Below are positions 28,330-38,006 of a stretch of DNA of 64,000 nucleotides, piece by piece. The translations under genes and the position numbers were made by a program. The notes beneath the pieces were generated by a model. It ran no database searches and had not been told where the DNA came from. It saw only the letters and a list, made by a program, of their open reading frames with translations. The DNA is from Ramlibacter terrae (GTDB lineage: Bacteria > Pseudomonadota > Gammaproteobacteria > Burkholderiales > Burkholderiaceae_C), in assembly GCA_013127575.1 (NCBI GenBank), contig CP053418.1, positions 5,146,001 to 5,210,000 on the forward strand, read 5' to 3'. Every line of letters begins with the position of its first letter. Position 1 is the first letter of the stretch.

Positions 28330-30386
28330 GTGGCTACTCATCGCGACATTGCCAACCGGCGCACGCTGGCCCTCGTGGGGCCGAGCGCCGCAGGCAAGAC
28401 CAGCCTCGCCGAAGCCATGCTGTGGAAGGCCGGGGCGATCGGCGCGCCGGGCAGCGTGGAGAAGGGAACCACCACCTCGGACCACGACCCGCTGGAGAAA
28501 CGCTCGCTGCGGTCGCTCAACGCCAGCCTGCTGCACTTCGAGCACCGCGGCATCCTCACCCACCTCGTCGACACCCCCGGCGCGCCCGACCTGCTCGGGC
28601 AATCCCTGCCGGCGCTGGAAGCGGTGGAGACGGCGGCGATCGTGATCAACGCGGCCACCGGCATCGAGCCGATGGCCGTGCGCATGATGGAGTGGGCCCG
28701 GCAGCGCGAGCGCGACCGCATCATCGTCGTCAACAAGATCGACACGCAGGGCGCCGACCTGCAGGGGCTGGTGGCGCGGATCCAGGCCACGTTCGGGCGC
28801 GAATGCCTGCCCGTCAACCTGCCCTCTCAGCGCGGCGAGCGGGTGCTCGACTGCTTCTGGAACCTGAACGGCGACGGGCCGCCGCCGGACTTCTCGTCGG
28901 TCGAGGCGGCGCACCGTGCGCTGGTGGAGCAGGTGGTGGAGGTCGATGCCGCCTTCGTCGAGCGCTACCGGACGAAGGCGACGTCGACCCGAAGGAGTTG
29001 CACGCGCCGCTGGAACAGGCGCTTCGCGAGGGCCACCTCATCCCGATCTGCTTCGTGTCCGCGCGCACCGGCGCCGGGGTGCCGGAACTGCTGGACGTCA
29101 TCGAGCGGCTGCTGCCCGACCCCACCGAGAGCAACCCGCCGGCCTTCCCGGAAGGAGAAGGCGAGGATGCGAAACCGATCCGTGCGGTGCCCGACCCGGA
29201 CCGGCACGTGCTGGCGCACGTCTTCAAGGTCACGCAGGACCCTTACGTGGGCAAGATGGGCGTGCTGCGGGTGCACCAGGGGCACCATCACCCGCGACAG
29301 CCAGTTGTACGTGGGCGACGGCCGGCGCCCTTTCAAGGTCGGCCACCTCTTCATGCTGCGGGGCAAGGAGCTGACGGAGGTGGCGAAGGCGGTCCCCGGC
29401 GACCTGTGCGCCATCGCCAAGGTGGAGGAACTGCACTTCGACGCCGTGCTGCACGACGCGGCCGAAGACGCGCACATCCACCTGAAGCCACTGGAGTTTC
29501 CGCTGCCGGTGCACGGCCTCGCGATCGACCCGAAGCGGCGCGGCGATGAACAGCGCCTGCACGACATCCTGCAGAAGCTGGTGAGCGAAGACCCGTGCCT
29601 GCGGGTGGAGCACGTGGCGAGCACCAACGAAAGCGTGGTCTACGGACTGGGCGAACTGCACCTGCGCACCTTGCTCGAGCGCCTGACCGAAGTACACGGC
29701 TGCCAGGTCGACACGCGGCCGCCGCGCATCGCCTACCGCGAGACCGTGACCGCGCCGGCCGAGGGCCATCACCGCCACAAGAAGCAGACCGGCGGCGCCG
29801 GGCAGTTCGGCGAGGTGTTCCTGCGCGTGGAGCCGTTGCCGCGCGGCAGCGGCTTCCAGTTCGTCGACGAGGTGAAGGGCGGCGCGATCCCGCACAACTT
29901 CATGCCCGCGGTGGAGAAGGGCGTGCGCCGGCGATGGAGCAAGGCGTGGTGGCGGGCTACCCGGTGGTCGACGTCAAGGTGGTGGTGTACGACGGCAAGC
30001 ACCACACCGTCGACAGCAAGGAGATCGCCTTCGTGACGGCGGCGCGCAAGGCCCCGGCAACGGCAGTGCAGGCGGCGCGGCCCTGCGTGCTGGAGCCGAT
30101 CGTCGACGTGGAGATCACGGCGCCGGAGCACCACATGGGCGACATCACGGGCGACCTCGCCTCGCGCCGCGGGCAGGTGAGCGGCACGCAGTCCGGCGCG
30201 GCGATCGGCGCGCTGACGGTGCTGGCGCAGGCGCCGCTGTCGGAACTTTCCAGCTACCAGTCGCGGCTGAATTCACTGACTGGGGGAGAGGGGCGGTACA
30301 CGGTGGCGTTCTCGCACTACGAGCCCGTGCCGCCGGGGGTGCAGCAGCAGTTGGCTTCGCAGTTCAGGGTGCGGGAGGAGGGGTAG
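28330..30386 (+). CDS. EF-G paralogue (elongation factor G-like GTPase, frameshifted)
   Basis: About 685 residues with the five-domain EF-G layout: P-loop GPSAAGKTSL (about 17-26), NKID, domain II (GDLCAIAKVEELH), domain III (EDPCLRVEHVASTNESVVYGLGELHLRTLLERL), domain IV (KKQTGGAGQFGEV) and domain V (EPIVDVEITAPEHHMGDI). Switch II reads DTPGAPDLLG, whereas translation EF-G has DTPGH; the catalytic His is lost. This places it with EF-G-like paralogues of unclear role. GTG start with GGAGGG upstream. Breaks occur near 28975, 29280 and 29930. Confidence 0.88.
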
Positions 30387-30522
30387 GGGGCCGGCATCAA
30401 ACCTCGCCAGATCTGGGGAGGTGCGCCCGCGTCCGACTCCTTATGCTCCGCCACAAGAGGGACGGCGCTTCGATAACTGGAACAATCAACCGGTTGCGCT
30501 TCCCGCATTTGGGGAGCGTCCA

Positions 30523-32029
30523 ATGGGGGTTGCGTCCGCATCACTGAACCTGTTTCTGCGCAGGCCCGCCATTGCGGCGTCGCTTTCGCTGACAGGACTT
30601 TCCGGGTGCGCCTTGCCCTACCCGGACACGGCGCACGCTGCATACCGCGTAGACCCGGTGCTGGTGCAGTGGGGATCGCGCGTCGAACCGGTGGCGGGGA
30701 GCCCTCCTTCACCAGCCAGCAATCGGTGCCCGACGACACCGAAGGGCCAGAGCGGCAGCAGGAGCGCCGGCACGCCCGTCGATGTCATGTGCCCGCTCGA
30801 CCTCGACACCTACGTCTTTCCGCAGGACCTGAAATCCGGCACGGTGGCGGGCAGCCAGCGAACGGCGTACGAGCGCGTTCTGGCATGCATGGGGAGATGA
30901 TCGCTCCCAGCGAATTCGGAATCAGCATCGGCCACGCCCTCGATCACGCCAGGGCGAAGCGCCTCGACATCCAGCAACGCGCCGAGGTGCTGCCGGCGAG
31001 CATCAAGACGGAAAAGGATGTGCTGGTCACGCGAAGCACGGCCCAAGCCGACGCCAACACCGCCCGGCCACGTCGCAGGCAAACCTCAAGGCGGCCACTG
31101 CCGCTGCCGCCAGCGCTGCACCCGAAGAAAAGCAGCAGCGCGAAGAAGCCGTGGTCAAGGCTCGGGCGGGGCTGGCCAGTGCCGAAAAGCTGAAGGACGT
31201 GGCGGACACGGAGGTCATGGCGCAGGGCAAGCGTGTGGACGCACTGACCACCGAAAGCGCCAAGCTGCCGGAGCTGGAAAGACAGGTGACGGCAGACATC
31301 AGGCGCCTCGAGGACGAGGTCAAGAAGTACGGCGCCGGGGGACTGGCGCCCGGCGGCACAGCCAGCCTCATGGAGCGCCAACAGGAGGCCAACTGCATGA
31401 CGCTGCGCAACCAGCTGCAGGAAGAGATCATTTCCCGCAGCGTCCAGATGTGCGAGAAGCACCTGTCGGACACCGAGGCCACGGCTTCGCTGTTCAATGC
31501 GACCTTCGGCTTCGGCGCGTTGACCCAGTCCGCACTGGCGGCCGTGGTGACGGGAAAGGCATGGGCGCAAGCCTTGTCGACGGGAGCGGCGATCACGACG
31601 GGCACGCAAGCGGTGATCAACAAGGAGGTTTACCGCAATGCCGTGGTGCCCGCCATCAAGCGCGCGATCAAGGGCGAACGCGAGCGGCGCCTCAACCTGA
31701 TGCGCGCCAACCAGTTGCGCCCGTTGTTCGAGTACCAGGCCGGGCGCGCCGTCAGCGAGGCCGCGGCCTATCACGAGGCATGTTCGTTCTCGACAGGACT
31801 CGAGTTGATCGGGAATGACGCGGAGAAGCGGGTCGAACAATCCATTCCCGAGATCGAGTCACGCATCAAGGCACTGGCGGAGCAGATCAAGACGCTCGAC
31901 GCGAGCATTTCGACCAGTTCGACCGAGGCGGAGAAGCGCTCCACCGAAAGGTCGAAACTGAGACTGCGGCAAGAAATCGAGATCCTGCAAAGCCGGTTGG
32001 GCGGCGCGCGGCAGGGCAGCGCAAACTGA
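30523..32029 (+). CDS. Predicted coiled-coil lipoprotein of unknown function (frameshifted)
   Basis: I do not recognise this family. The start MGVASASLNLFLRRPAIA leads into SLSLTGLSGC, a lipobox, followed by a Pro-rich segment and CPLDLDTYVFPQDL. After breaks near 30890 and 31065 come long Ala/Lys/Glu helices (EEAVVKARAGLASAEKLKD), a glycine-rich hydrophobic patch (NATFGFGALTQSALAAVV) and a final heptad-like stretch (AEQIKTLDASISTSSTEAEK). Total about 500 residues. A GGGGAG box precedes the ATG. It is probably anchored to a membrane with a long periplasmic rod. The base composition looks less GC-rich than its neighbours, which hints at acquisition. Confidence 0.6.
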
Positions 32030-32053
32030 TGCGAAACCTGCGCTGATTCCCGC

Positions 32054-32299
32054 CTACTGCCCCTTCCCCATCTTCCCCTCCAGCACCATCACGAGGTGCT
32101 TCTTCGCTTCCTCCAGCTGCGCCTTGTCGCTGTCGTGCACCTTGCGGAAGAAGGCGGCGCATTCGGCGGAGCCGGCGGCTTCGGCGTCCTTGATGTACTG
32201 GTCGTACGCGATCAGGGCCTGCGCCTTGTTCTGCATCAGCGTGATCCAGTCGTAGGCGAGGTCGCTGAGGGGGTGCTTGTCGGCGGACTTTTCCTGCAT
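32054..32299 (-). CDS. Small helical protein of unknown function
   Basis: An intact 81-residue protein, charged and almost wholly helical by pattern (SDLAYDWITLMQNKAQALIA, then YDQYIKDAEAAGSAECAAFF, then HDSDKAQLEEAKKHLVMVL). The spaced acidic and His residues suggest a ferritin-like helix bundle, but no complete metal site is visible. It has no signal peptide. A GGAAAGGAAC stretch before the ATG can serve as ribosome-binding site. It is convergent with the coiled-coil lipoprotein gene. Confidence 0.6.
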   Translation of the reverse strand: MQEKSADKHPLSDLAYDWITLMQNKAQALIAYDQYIKDAEAAGSAECAAFFRKVHDSDKAQLEEAKKHLVMVLEGKMGKGQ

Positions 32300-32369
32300 G
32301 ACGGTTCCTTTCGGGGGAGAGCCTCAGGATAGGAGAACTGGAAGTTTCGGTGTGTGCGGCAAATTTGAT

Positions 32370-32401
32370 CCGGGTGATATTGACTGCGCTATTTCACCCG
32401 G
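32370..32401. promoter_or_regulatory. Inverted repeat upstream of the GIY-YIG/MarR pair (candidate operator)
   Basis: Perfect 8-bp arms CCGGGTGA and TCACCCGG are separated by 16 nt and lie 14-45 nt before the ATG, in an AT-rich promoter-like stretch. A MarR-type regulator is the second gene of the pair, so autoregulation through this site is a simple reading. Confidence 0.45.
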
Positions 32402-32414
32402 GTATATTTCGCCC

Positions 32415-32763
32415 ATGACCAAGACCACCGCCCCAGCCGAACGCCGCCGGCTCGCCCGTGAAGCACGCGACGCCTTCCCGCCCATGGGCCTGTACGGTGC
32501 GGGACCGCGCCGGCACGCACGTGCGGGTGGGCGCGAGCCGCGATGTCCATGCCATGCTGCGGCGCATCCAGTTCGAGCTGCGGCTCGGGTCGCACCCCGA
32601 CAAGGCGCTGCAGGCCGCGTGGCGGCAGGACCCCGCCGCCTTCTCGTTCGAGGTGCTCGCCCCGGTGAAGGAGCGCAGCGACCCGGCCTTCGACTACCGG
32701 GAGGAACTGCGCACGCTGCTGGAACTGCACCGCGAAGAACTGGGGCTGGAGGCCGCGCCATGA
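32415..32763 (+). CDS. GIY-YIG nuclease-family protein (frameshifted)
   Basis: A protein of about 115 residues. After an N-terminal basic stretch (MTKTTAPAERRRLAREARD) comes MGLYTVRDRAGTHVRVGASRD, in the position of the GIY...YIG strands. Then come a helix with the conserved Arg (LRRIQFELRLG) and DPAAFSFEVLAPV with a later Glu. The first motif is degenerate (GLY...VRVG). One break lies near 32490. Proteins of this small stand-alone type occur in Burkholderiales without a known role. It overlaps the MarR gene by 4 nt. Confidence 0.65.
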
Positions 32764-33123
32764 ACCTCGCCGCACTCGACGCCTGCCGGCCCGCGAACGC
32801 CGGCGGGCCGCCGCCACCTTCGTGCTCGACGAGGAACTCGGCACGCACCACGGCCTTTCGTGGGAAGACTTCGTGCTGCTCGATGCCTTGCACGACGCCG
32901 CCGGCGGACTGCCGCTGCCGCAGCTGGCCACGCGCACGGGCGTGCGCAGCTCCGGCTGCTGATGCACATCCGGCCGATGGAAAAACTGGGGCTGGTCGCC
33001 CGCAGTGCCGGGCAGGGCCGGGCCGTGGTGCTCGGCCCGGGCGGCCGCCGCGTGCTGCGCGAGGCGCGCGAGACGGCGGCAGCGGTCTGCGCCGGCTTCG
33101 GCGCGACGGAGGCAGCCGCCTAG
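32760..33123 (+). CDS. MarR-like winged-helix regulator (frameshifted)
   Basis: A protein of about 120 residues. The first frames give LDEELGTHHGLSWEDFVLLD and GLPLPQLATRTGV, the usual MarR helices. After breaks near 32800 and 32950 comes the wing region MEKLGLVARSAGQGRAVVLG and a final helix. MarR proteins are dimeric repressors that respond to small ligands. The stop shares the tetranucleotide CTAG with the stop of the opposite FecR-type gene, so the two genes meet end to end. Confidence 0.7.
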
Positions 33124-35029
33124 TTGCGGCCGCCGCGGCCCGGGCCGTCGTCGTCGCGCTGGCCGCGGCCGCCGCGCTCCTCGCCGCCACGGCCGCGCTC
33201 CGGCCGGTCGACGCGCTGCGGCCGGTCGTTGCCGCGTTCGGCCCGGCGCTCATTGCGTTCCTCGCGCCGCTCGACGCGTTCCTCGCGCTTTTCCACCCGC
33301 TGCTCGCGCCGTTCCTCGCGCTCGGCGCGCGGCGCCGGCCGGATCGGCGCGGCACGCTCTTCGCGGTCACGCTGCGGCCGCGCCTCGCGGATCTGCTCGC
33401 GCGCCTTGCGCTCGGCGTCGCGCTGCAGCTGCTGCTGCTCGCGCTGGGCTTGCGCCTGCTCGCGCACCGCGCGGTCGCGGTCGGCGCCGCCCCGGTTCCA
33501 GTCGCGCCGGTCCCGGTCGTTGCGGTCGTTGCGGTCGTTGCGATCCGCATCCCGGCGATCGCGATCACGTTCGCGCTCGGCGTTGTCGCGCCCCTGCGGC
33601 CGCCGGTCGTCGCCCTGCTGCGCCGGCCGCACGTACTGGTCGCGGCGGAACTGGCCGCGCTCGAACTGCGGCGCCGGCGCCTGCAGGCGCGGCGCGACGA
33701 AGCGGTTGTCGCGGTCGCCGCGCCGGTCGCGGAAGTCGGGCCGGCCCGGCGCGACGCCGATGCGCGCGCGGTCGAAACCGGACGGCTGCACCCGGCGCCA
33801 GTGGTCCGGGATGTGCCGTCCGCGGCGGAAGTCGTCCTCGCGCACCACCGTCACACCGTGGTGATGCCGGCGGTGGAAGTGGTTGTCGTAGTTGCGCGGA
33901 TAGCGGCCGAGGTTGATGTTGAAGTTGACGAAGCCCAGGTAGCGCGGCGTCGCGCGGTACGTCGGGTACCAGGCTTCGCCGGGAGCCAGCGGGTACCAGC
34001 CGACGCTGGGCCCGGTGCCGACGCCGAGATCGACGCCGTTGCCGCCCATGAACACCACCAGCCCGGGCGAGTACACGGGGCGCGGCGCCATGCGGCCGGG
34101 GACCCAGGCCCAGCGATTGCCGATGGTCGCCCAGCGGCCGTAGTGGAAGGGCGCGAAGCCCCGGGGCGCGTCGTCCACCAGGTCCAGCCCCACGGGTCGA
34201 CCCAGTCCAGCGGCCGTGGCGGTACGGCGCCCAGTCCTGCACCGTGACGTTGGGGTACCAGACGGTGCCGTGCGTCGGGTCCTGGCTCCAGCTGCCGTGG
34301 GCGTCGAGCTGCGGATAGCCGACCACGCCGCGCGGCACGTGGCGCGCGCTCACCGACTGGTCTTCGGCGCGGTTGCGCTCGGCGGCCCACTGCGCGAAGT
34401 CGTCCTGCCGCAGCGGCGGCGACTGCACCTGCGCCAGCATGCGGCCCGAGAAGCTGGCCTGCTGGCCGGCCGCCAGGCTGACGGCCTGGCCGCCTTCGCC
34501 ATAGACCGTGGCCTGGCCGCTGTAGACCACCACGCGCGTATGGCCGCCGGAAGGATCGACATCCACGCGGTAGTCGCCCGGCTGCATGGCGCGCAAGGCC
34601 GGTGCGGCGTGTCGACTTCGAAGTTCTCGCCGGGCTGCAGGTCGCGCACCCGCGCGTTGACGGAACCCTGCATCACGATGAACTGCGCGTTGCGGTCGTC
34701 CAGCGCGCTCACGCCGACGTGGCTTTCGCCGTCCACGTGCAGCGTGGCCGAACCCAGTGGACTTCGGCGCGCGCCCCGCGGTCGCTCCAGACCCGGTCGC
34801 CGGTGGTGAGCGGCCGGTTCTGCGGCAGCTCGACCCATTCTTCCTCGCCCTCGGGGGCGAACACCACGCTGCCCTGCCGGTAGCTCAGGTAGCCGACGCG
34901 GCCGGGCGGATCGGCTTCGGACTCGGCCCCCGCCTGCTGGGCAAGCGCGAACGGAGCCGTGCACAGCAGCACGAGGGCGGCCAGCCGGGGAAGGCTGCGC
35001 CGGGGGCGGAAGCGGGCGAGGGTGTCCAT
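33120..35029 (-). CDS. Secreted FecR-domain protein with DUF6600-like region and Arg/Asp-rich tail (frameshifted)
   Basis: About 635 residues. A Sec signal (LPRLAALVLLCTAPFALA) is followed by a FecR-type domain (VGYLSYRQGSVVFAP, TLHVDGESHVGVSAL, GQATVYGEGGQAVSLAAGQQ). An aromatic region follows with HGSWSQDPTHGTVWYPN, HYGRWATIGNRWAWVPG and VGWYPLAPGEAWYP, seen in periplasmic DUF6600 proteins. The last 200 residues are nearly all Arg, Asp, Glu and Gln, with a three-fold Arg-Asn-Asp repeat encoded by CGGTCGTTG repeats at about 33514-33541. Breaks occur near 34755, 34600 and 34200. No TonB or sigma factor partner is adjacent. Function unknown. Confidence 0.72.
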
Positions 35030-35153
35030 GAGGGCAAGTGTGCAGGTGCGATGTATCCACAACGTGCCACCAGACGGCGGCGGCGTAAAGCATGCGTAAA
35101 TTTCCGCAACCTCGGCCCGCCTAAACTAGCGCCTTGCCCGCCGCCGCCCGCCC

Positions 35154-36372
35154 ATGAAGAACGAACGCGCCGCCGGACGATGCTGCTGGTGCTGATCTGC
35201 GGCTTCGCGCTGAGCCAGGCCTTCCGCACCGTCGCGGCCATCATGGCGCCGCCGCTGCAGCAGGAGTTCGGGCTGACGCCGCAGGCGCTCGGCGTGTTCG
35301 CGGGGTCCTTCCACTTTGCTTTCGGCTCGCTCCAGCTCTTCATGGGCATGGGGCTCGACGTCTACGGCCCGCGGCGCACCGTCCTGGCCGTGTTTCCGCT
35401 GACCATCGTCGGCGCGCTGGTGACGGCGACCGCGCCCAGCTTCGCCTGGCTCGTCGCCGGCCGGTGCTGACCGGCATCGGCTGCGCGCCGGCCTTCTGGC
35501 CTGCACCGTGTTTCATCGCGCGGCGCTTCGAGCCCGGCCGCTTCGCACCCGTCAACGGCATGGCGATGGGCATCGGCTCGGTCGGGCTGCTGGCCACCGG
35601 CACCCCGCTGGCATGGGTCATCGAGGCGTGGTCGTGGCGCGCCGGCTTCTTCGTGCTGGCCGGATGCGCCGCGGTCGCGTGGCTCCTGATCTGGCGCATG
35701 GTCAGGGACGAACCGCGCGCGGCCGATGCGCCGCCGCAGCGCCCGGACGTCGCCGGCGCCCTGCGCGGCTACGGCGAGCTGTTCCGCCTGCCGCACACGC
35801 TGGGCATCATCGCGCTGGCGCTGTTCACCTATGCCGCCTTCCTTTCCCTGCGCGGGCTGTGGCTCGGGCCGCTGCTGATCGACCGCTACGGCTTCAGCCC
35901 GGTGCACAGCGGCCACGTCGCCTTCGCCGTGTCGGCCACCGGCATCTTCGCGCCGCCGCTGTTCGGCCGCCTCGACCCCGGCGACCGCACGCGCCGCCGC
36001 TGGATCCTGGGCTTCACGCTCGCCTGCGCGCTGCTGTTCCTGCTGATGGCGCTGCAGCCCGGCGCGTGGATCGACGTCGCGGCCGCGCTCGCCATCGGGG
36101 TGCTGTCGGGCTTCATCACCATGCAGTACGCCGACGTGCGGGCGGCATATCCCTCGCGCCTGACGGGCCGGGCGATGGCCGTGTACACGATGGCGCTGTT
36201 CCTCGGCGTGGCGCTGATGCAGTGGCTGACCGGGCTGGTGGCGTCGCAGGCGCACGCCCCGGGCGTCGAACGCTATGCGGCGGTGCTCGCCGCCATCGCC
36301 TTCTTCCTCGGGCTGGGCGCGCTGCTGTTCCGCCTGCTGCCGCAGCCGCCCGCGCTGCAGGCGGCGGGCTGA
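35154..36372 (+). CDS. Major facilitator superfamily transporter (frameshifted)
   Basis: A protein of about 406 residues with repeated hydrophobic helices (LLVLICGFALSQAFRTVAA, APPLFG, LALFTYAAFLSLRGLWLGPL). The MFS loop 2-3 pattern is GLDVYGPRRTVLAVF. A break lies near 35465, and a further slip near 35170 joins the ATG (MKNERA) to the first helix; otherwise an ATG at 35180 is the start. The substrate is not predictable. It diverges from the FecR-type gene and is followed 17 nt later by slyD. Confidence 0.85.
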
Positions 36373-36389
36373 TTCGGCACAATCGCCGG

Positions 36390-36866
36390 ATGAAGATCAC
36401 CCAAGACACCGTCGTCACCCTGCGCTACAAGGTGGCCGAAGCCAGCGGCAAGCTCATCGAGGAAAGCCGCACCCCCATGGTCTACCTGCATGGCGGCTAC
36501 GAGAACACGCTGCCCAAGATCGAGGCCGCGCTCGACGGCCAGGAGCCCGGCTTCGAATGCACGCTGCAGCTGCAGCCCGAAGACGCTTTCGGCGTGCGCG
36601 ACGAGTCGCTCGTGCGCGTCATCCCCAAGAGCGAGTTCCCGCCGGGCGTCAAGGTCGGCGGCCAGCTCGAGGGCCGCACGGACGACGGCACGCCGCACGT
36701 GTTCCACGTGATGAAGATCAAGGGCACCGAAGTGCACCTCGATGGCAACCACCCGCTGGCCGGCAAGGAACTGAAGTTCTGGCTGAAGGTCACCGGCGTC
36801 CGCGCTGCATCCGCAGAGGAAATCCAGCACAAGCACGTCCACGGCGAACACGGCCACCACCACTGA
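36390..36866 (+). CDS. slyD: FKBP-type peptidyl-prolyl isomerase, SlyD type
   Basis: An intact 158-residue protein. It has the FKBP half-strands VTLRYKVAEASGKLIEES and MVYLHGGYENTLPKIEAAL. The insert-in-flap chaperone domain begins PEDAFGVRDESLVRVIPKSEF and includes VFHVMKIKGTEVHLDGNHPL. The C-terminus is His-rich (HKHVHGEHGHHH), as in metal-binding SlyD. It catalyses proline isomerisation, acts as a chaperone and may supply nickel. Confidence 0.95.
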   Translation: MKITQDTVVTLRYKVAEASGKLIEESRTPMVYLHGGYENTLPKIEAALDGQEPGFECTLQLQPEDAFGVRDESLVRVIPKSEFPPGVKVGGQLEGRTDDGTPHVFHVMKIKGTEVHLDGNHPLAGKELKFWLKVTGVRAASAEEIQHKHVHGEHGHHH

Positions 36867-36871
36867 GGATT

Positions 36872-36903
36872 CACATGCAAATCGCTTCAGCGATTTGCAT
36901 GTG
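36872..36903. terminator. Perfect hairpin after slyD
   Basis: 14-bp perfect arms CACATGCAAATCGC and GCGATTTGCATGTG close a TTCA loop, 5 nt after the slyD stop. There is no T-run, so rho-independent termination is uncertain. An mRNA-stabilising 3' hairpin or a protein-binding palindrome is equally possible. The stem is less GC-rich than the surroundings. Confidence 0.5.
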
Positions 36904-36973
36904 GCCTGGCCGGTGTGAAGAGGCTGGTTGAAATCGAAGCGGCCCACCCCGATCTACCGTGTTTGGAGAATCC

Positions 36974-37994
36974 ATGTCGTCCTCCCCCATCCTCGCCGTC
37001 AAGCCCCTCGGCTTCCCGGGAGACCGCAGACCCGTTCCTGTTCTGCGCGTACCACGACGACGCCTACCCGAAAGGCAACGGCGCGATGGGGCCTGCAGTT
37101 TCGCTGGCGGGTCGCGACATCGGCCAGGACTTCAGCCGCAAGGACGGCTGGAGCATGTACCACGGCGACAGCGTGCCGGGCTTTCCGGCGCACCCGCACC
37201 GCGGCTTCGAGACCGTGACCATCGTGCGCAAGGGCCTGATCGACCACAGCGACTCGCTGGGCGCCACTGCGCGCTTCGGGGGCGGCGACGTGCAGTGGCT
37301 CACCGCCGGCCGCGGCATCGTGCACTCCGAAATGTTCCCGCTGCTCAAGGCGGATGAAGAGAACCCGCTGGAGCTGTTCCAGATCTGGCTGAACCTGCCG
37401 GCGCGCAACAAGATGGCCGACCCGCACTTCACCATGCTCTGGAACGAGCAGGTGCCGCGCCGCGTGCTGGCCGACGCCGCGGGCCGCAATACCGAGGTGG
37501 CGGTGATCGCCGGCCGCTTCGGCGACGTCGCGCCGCTGGCGCCGCCGCCCGATTCGTGGGCGGCGCAGGCCGAAAGCGACGTCGCCATCTGGACGCTGCG
37601 CATGGAAGCGGGCGCCGGCTTCCAGCTGCCGCCGGCGGCGCTGGCGGGCACGCGCCGCACGCTCTATTTCTTCAAGGGCGCCGCCGCGACGATCGCGGGC
37701 CGCACCGTGCAGGGCCCCGCGGCGATCAGCCTCGAAGCCGACGTCGAAGTGGCTCTCGCCGCCGGCGACACGGTGTGCGAATTCCTGCTGCTGCAGGGCC
37801 GCCCGATCGGCGAATCGGTGGCGCAGTACGGCCCGTTCGTGATGAACACGCAGGCCGAGATCATGAAGGCCATGCAGGACTACCAGCGCACGCAGTTCGG
37901 CGGCTGGAGCTTCGGCGACACGGCGCCGGTGCACGGCGCCGCGCCGAAGCGCTTCGCGAAGTATCCCGACGGGCGCGAGGAAGTCCCGGCCTGA
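36974..37994 (+). CDS. Pirin-family cupin (frameshifted near N-terminus)
   Basis: A bicupin of about 340 residues. The N-terminal cupin carries the iron ligands in HPHRGFETVTIVRKG and GRGIVHSEMF, as in pirin and bacterial quercetinase-like proteins. The C-terminal cupin (AGTRRTLYFFKGAAA, AGDTVCEFLLLQGRPIGE, QYGPFVMN) has no obvious metal set. One break lies near 37020, just after MSSSPILAVKPLGFP. Pirins act as iron-dependent regulators or dioxygenases. It follows slyD by 107 nt. Confidence 0.88.
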
Positions 37995-38006
37995 CCCTGC
38001 GCGGCC

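Noticed and set aside
33514..33541. CGGTCGTTG tandem units as a CRISPR or other array
   Set aside because: Only three direct 9-nt units inside a coding region; they code for Arg-Asn-Asp.
32277..34247. 656-codon plus-strand frame over the GIY-YIG, MarR and FecR region
   Set aside because: Composed of Ala/Arg/Val shadow sequence opposite the Arg/Asp-rich FecR tail.
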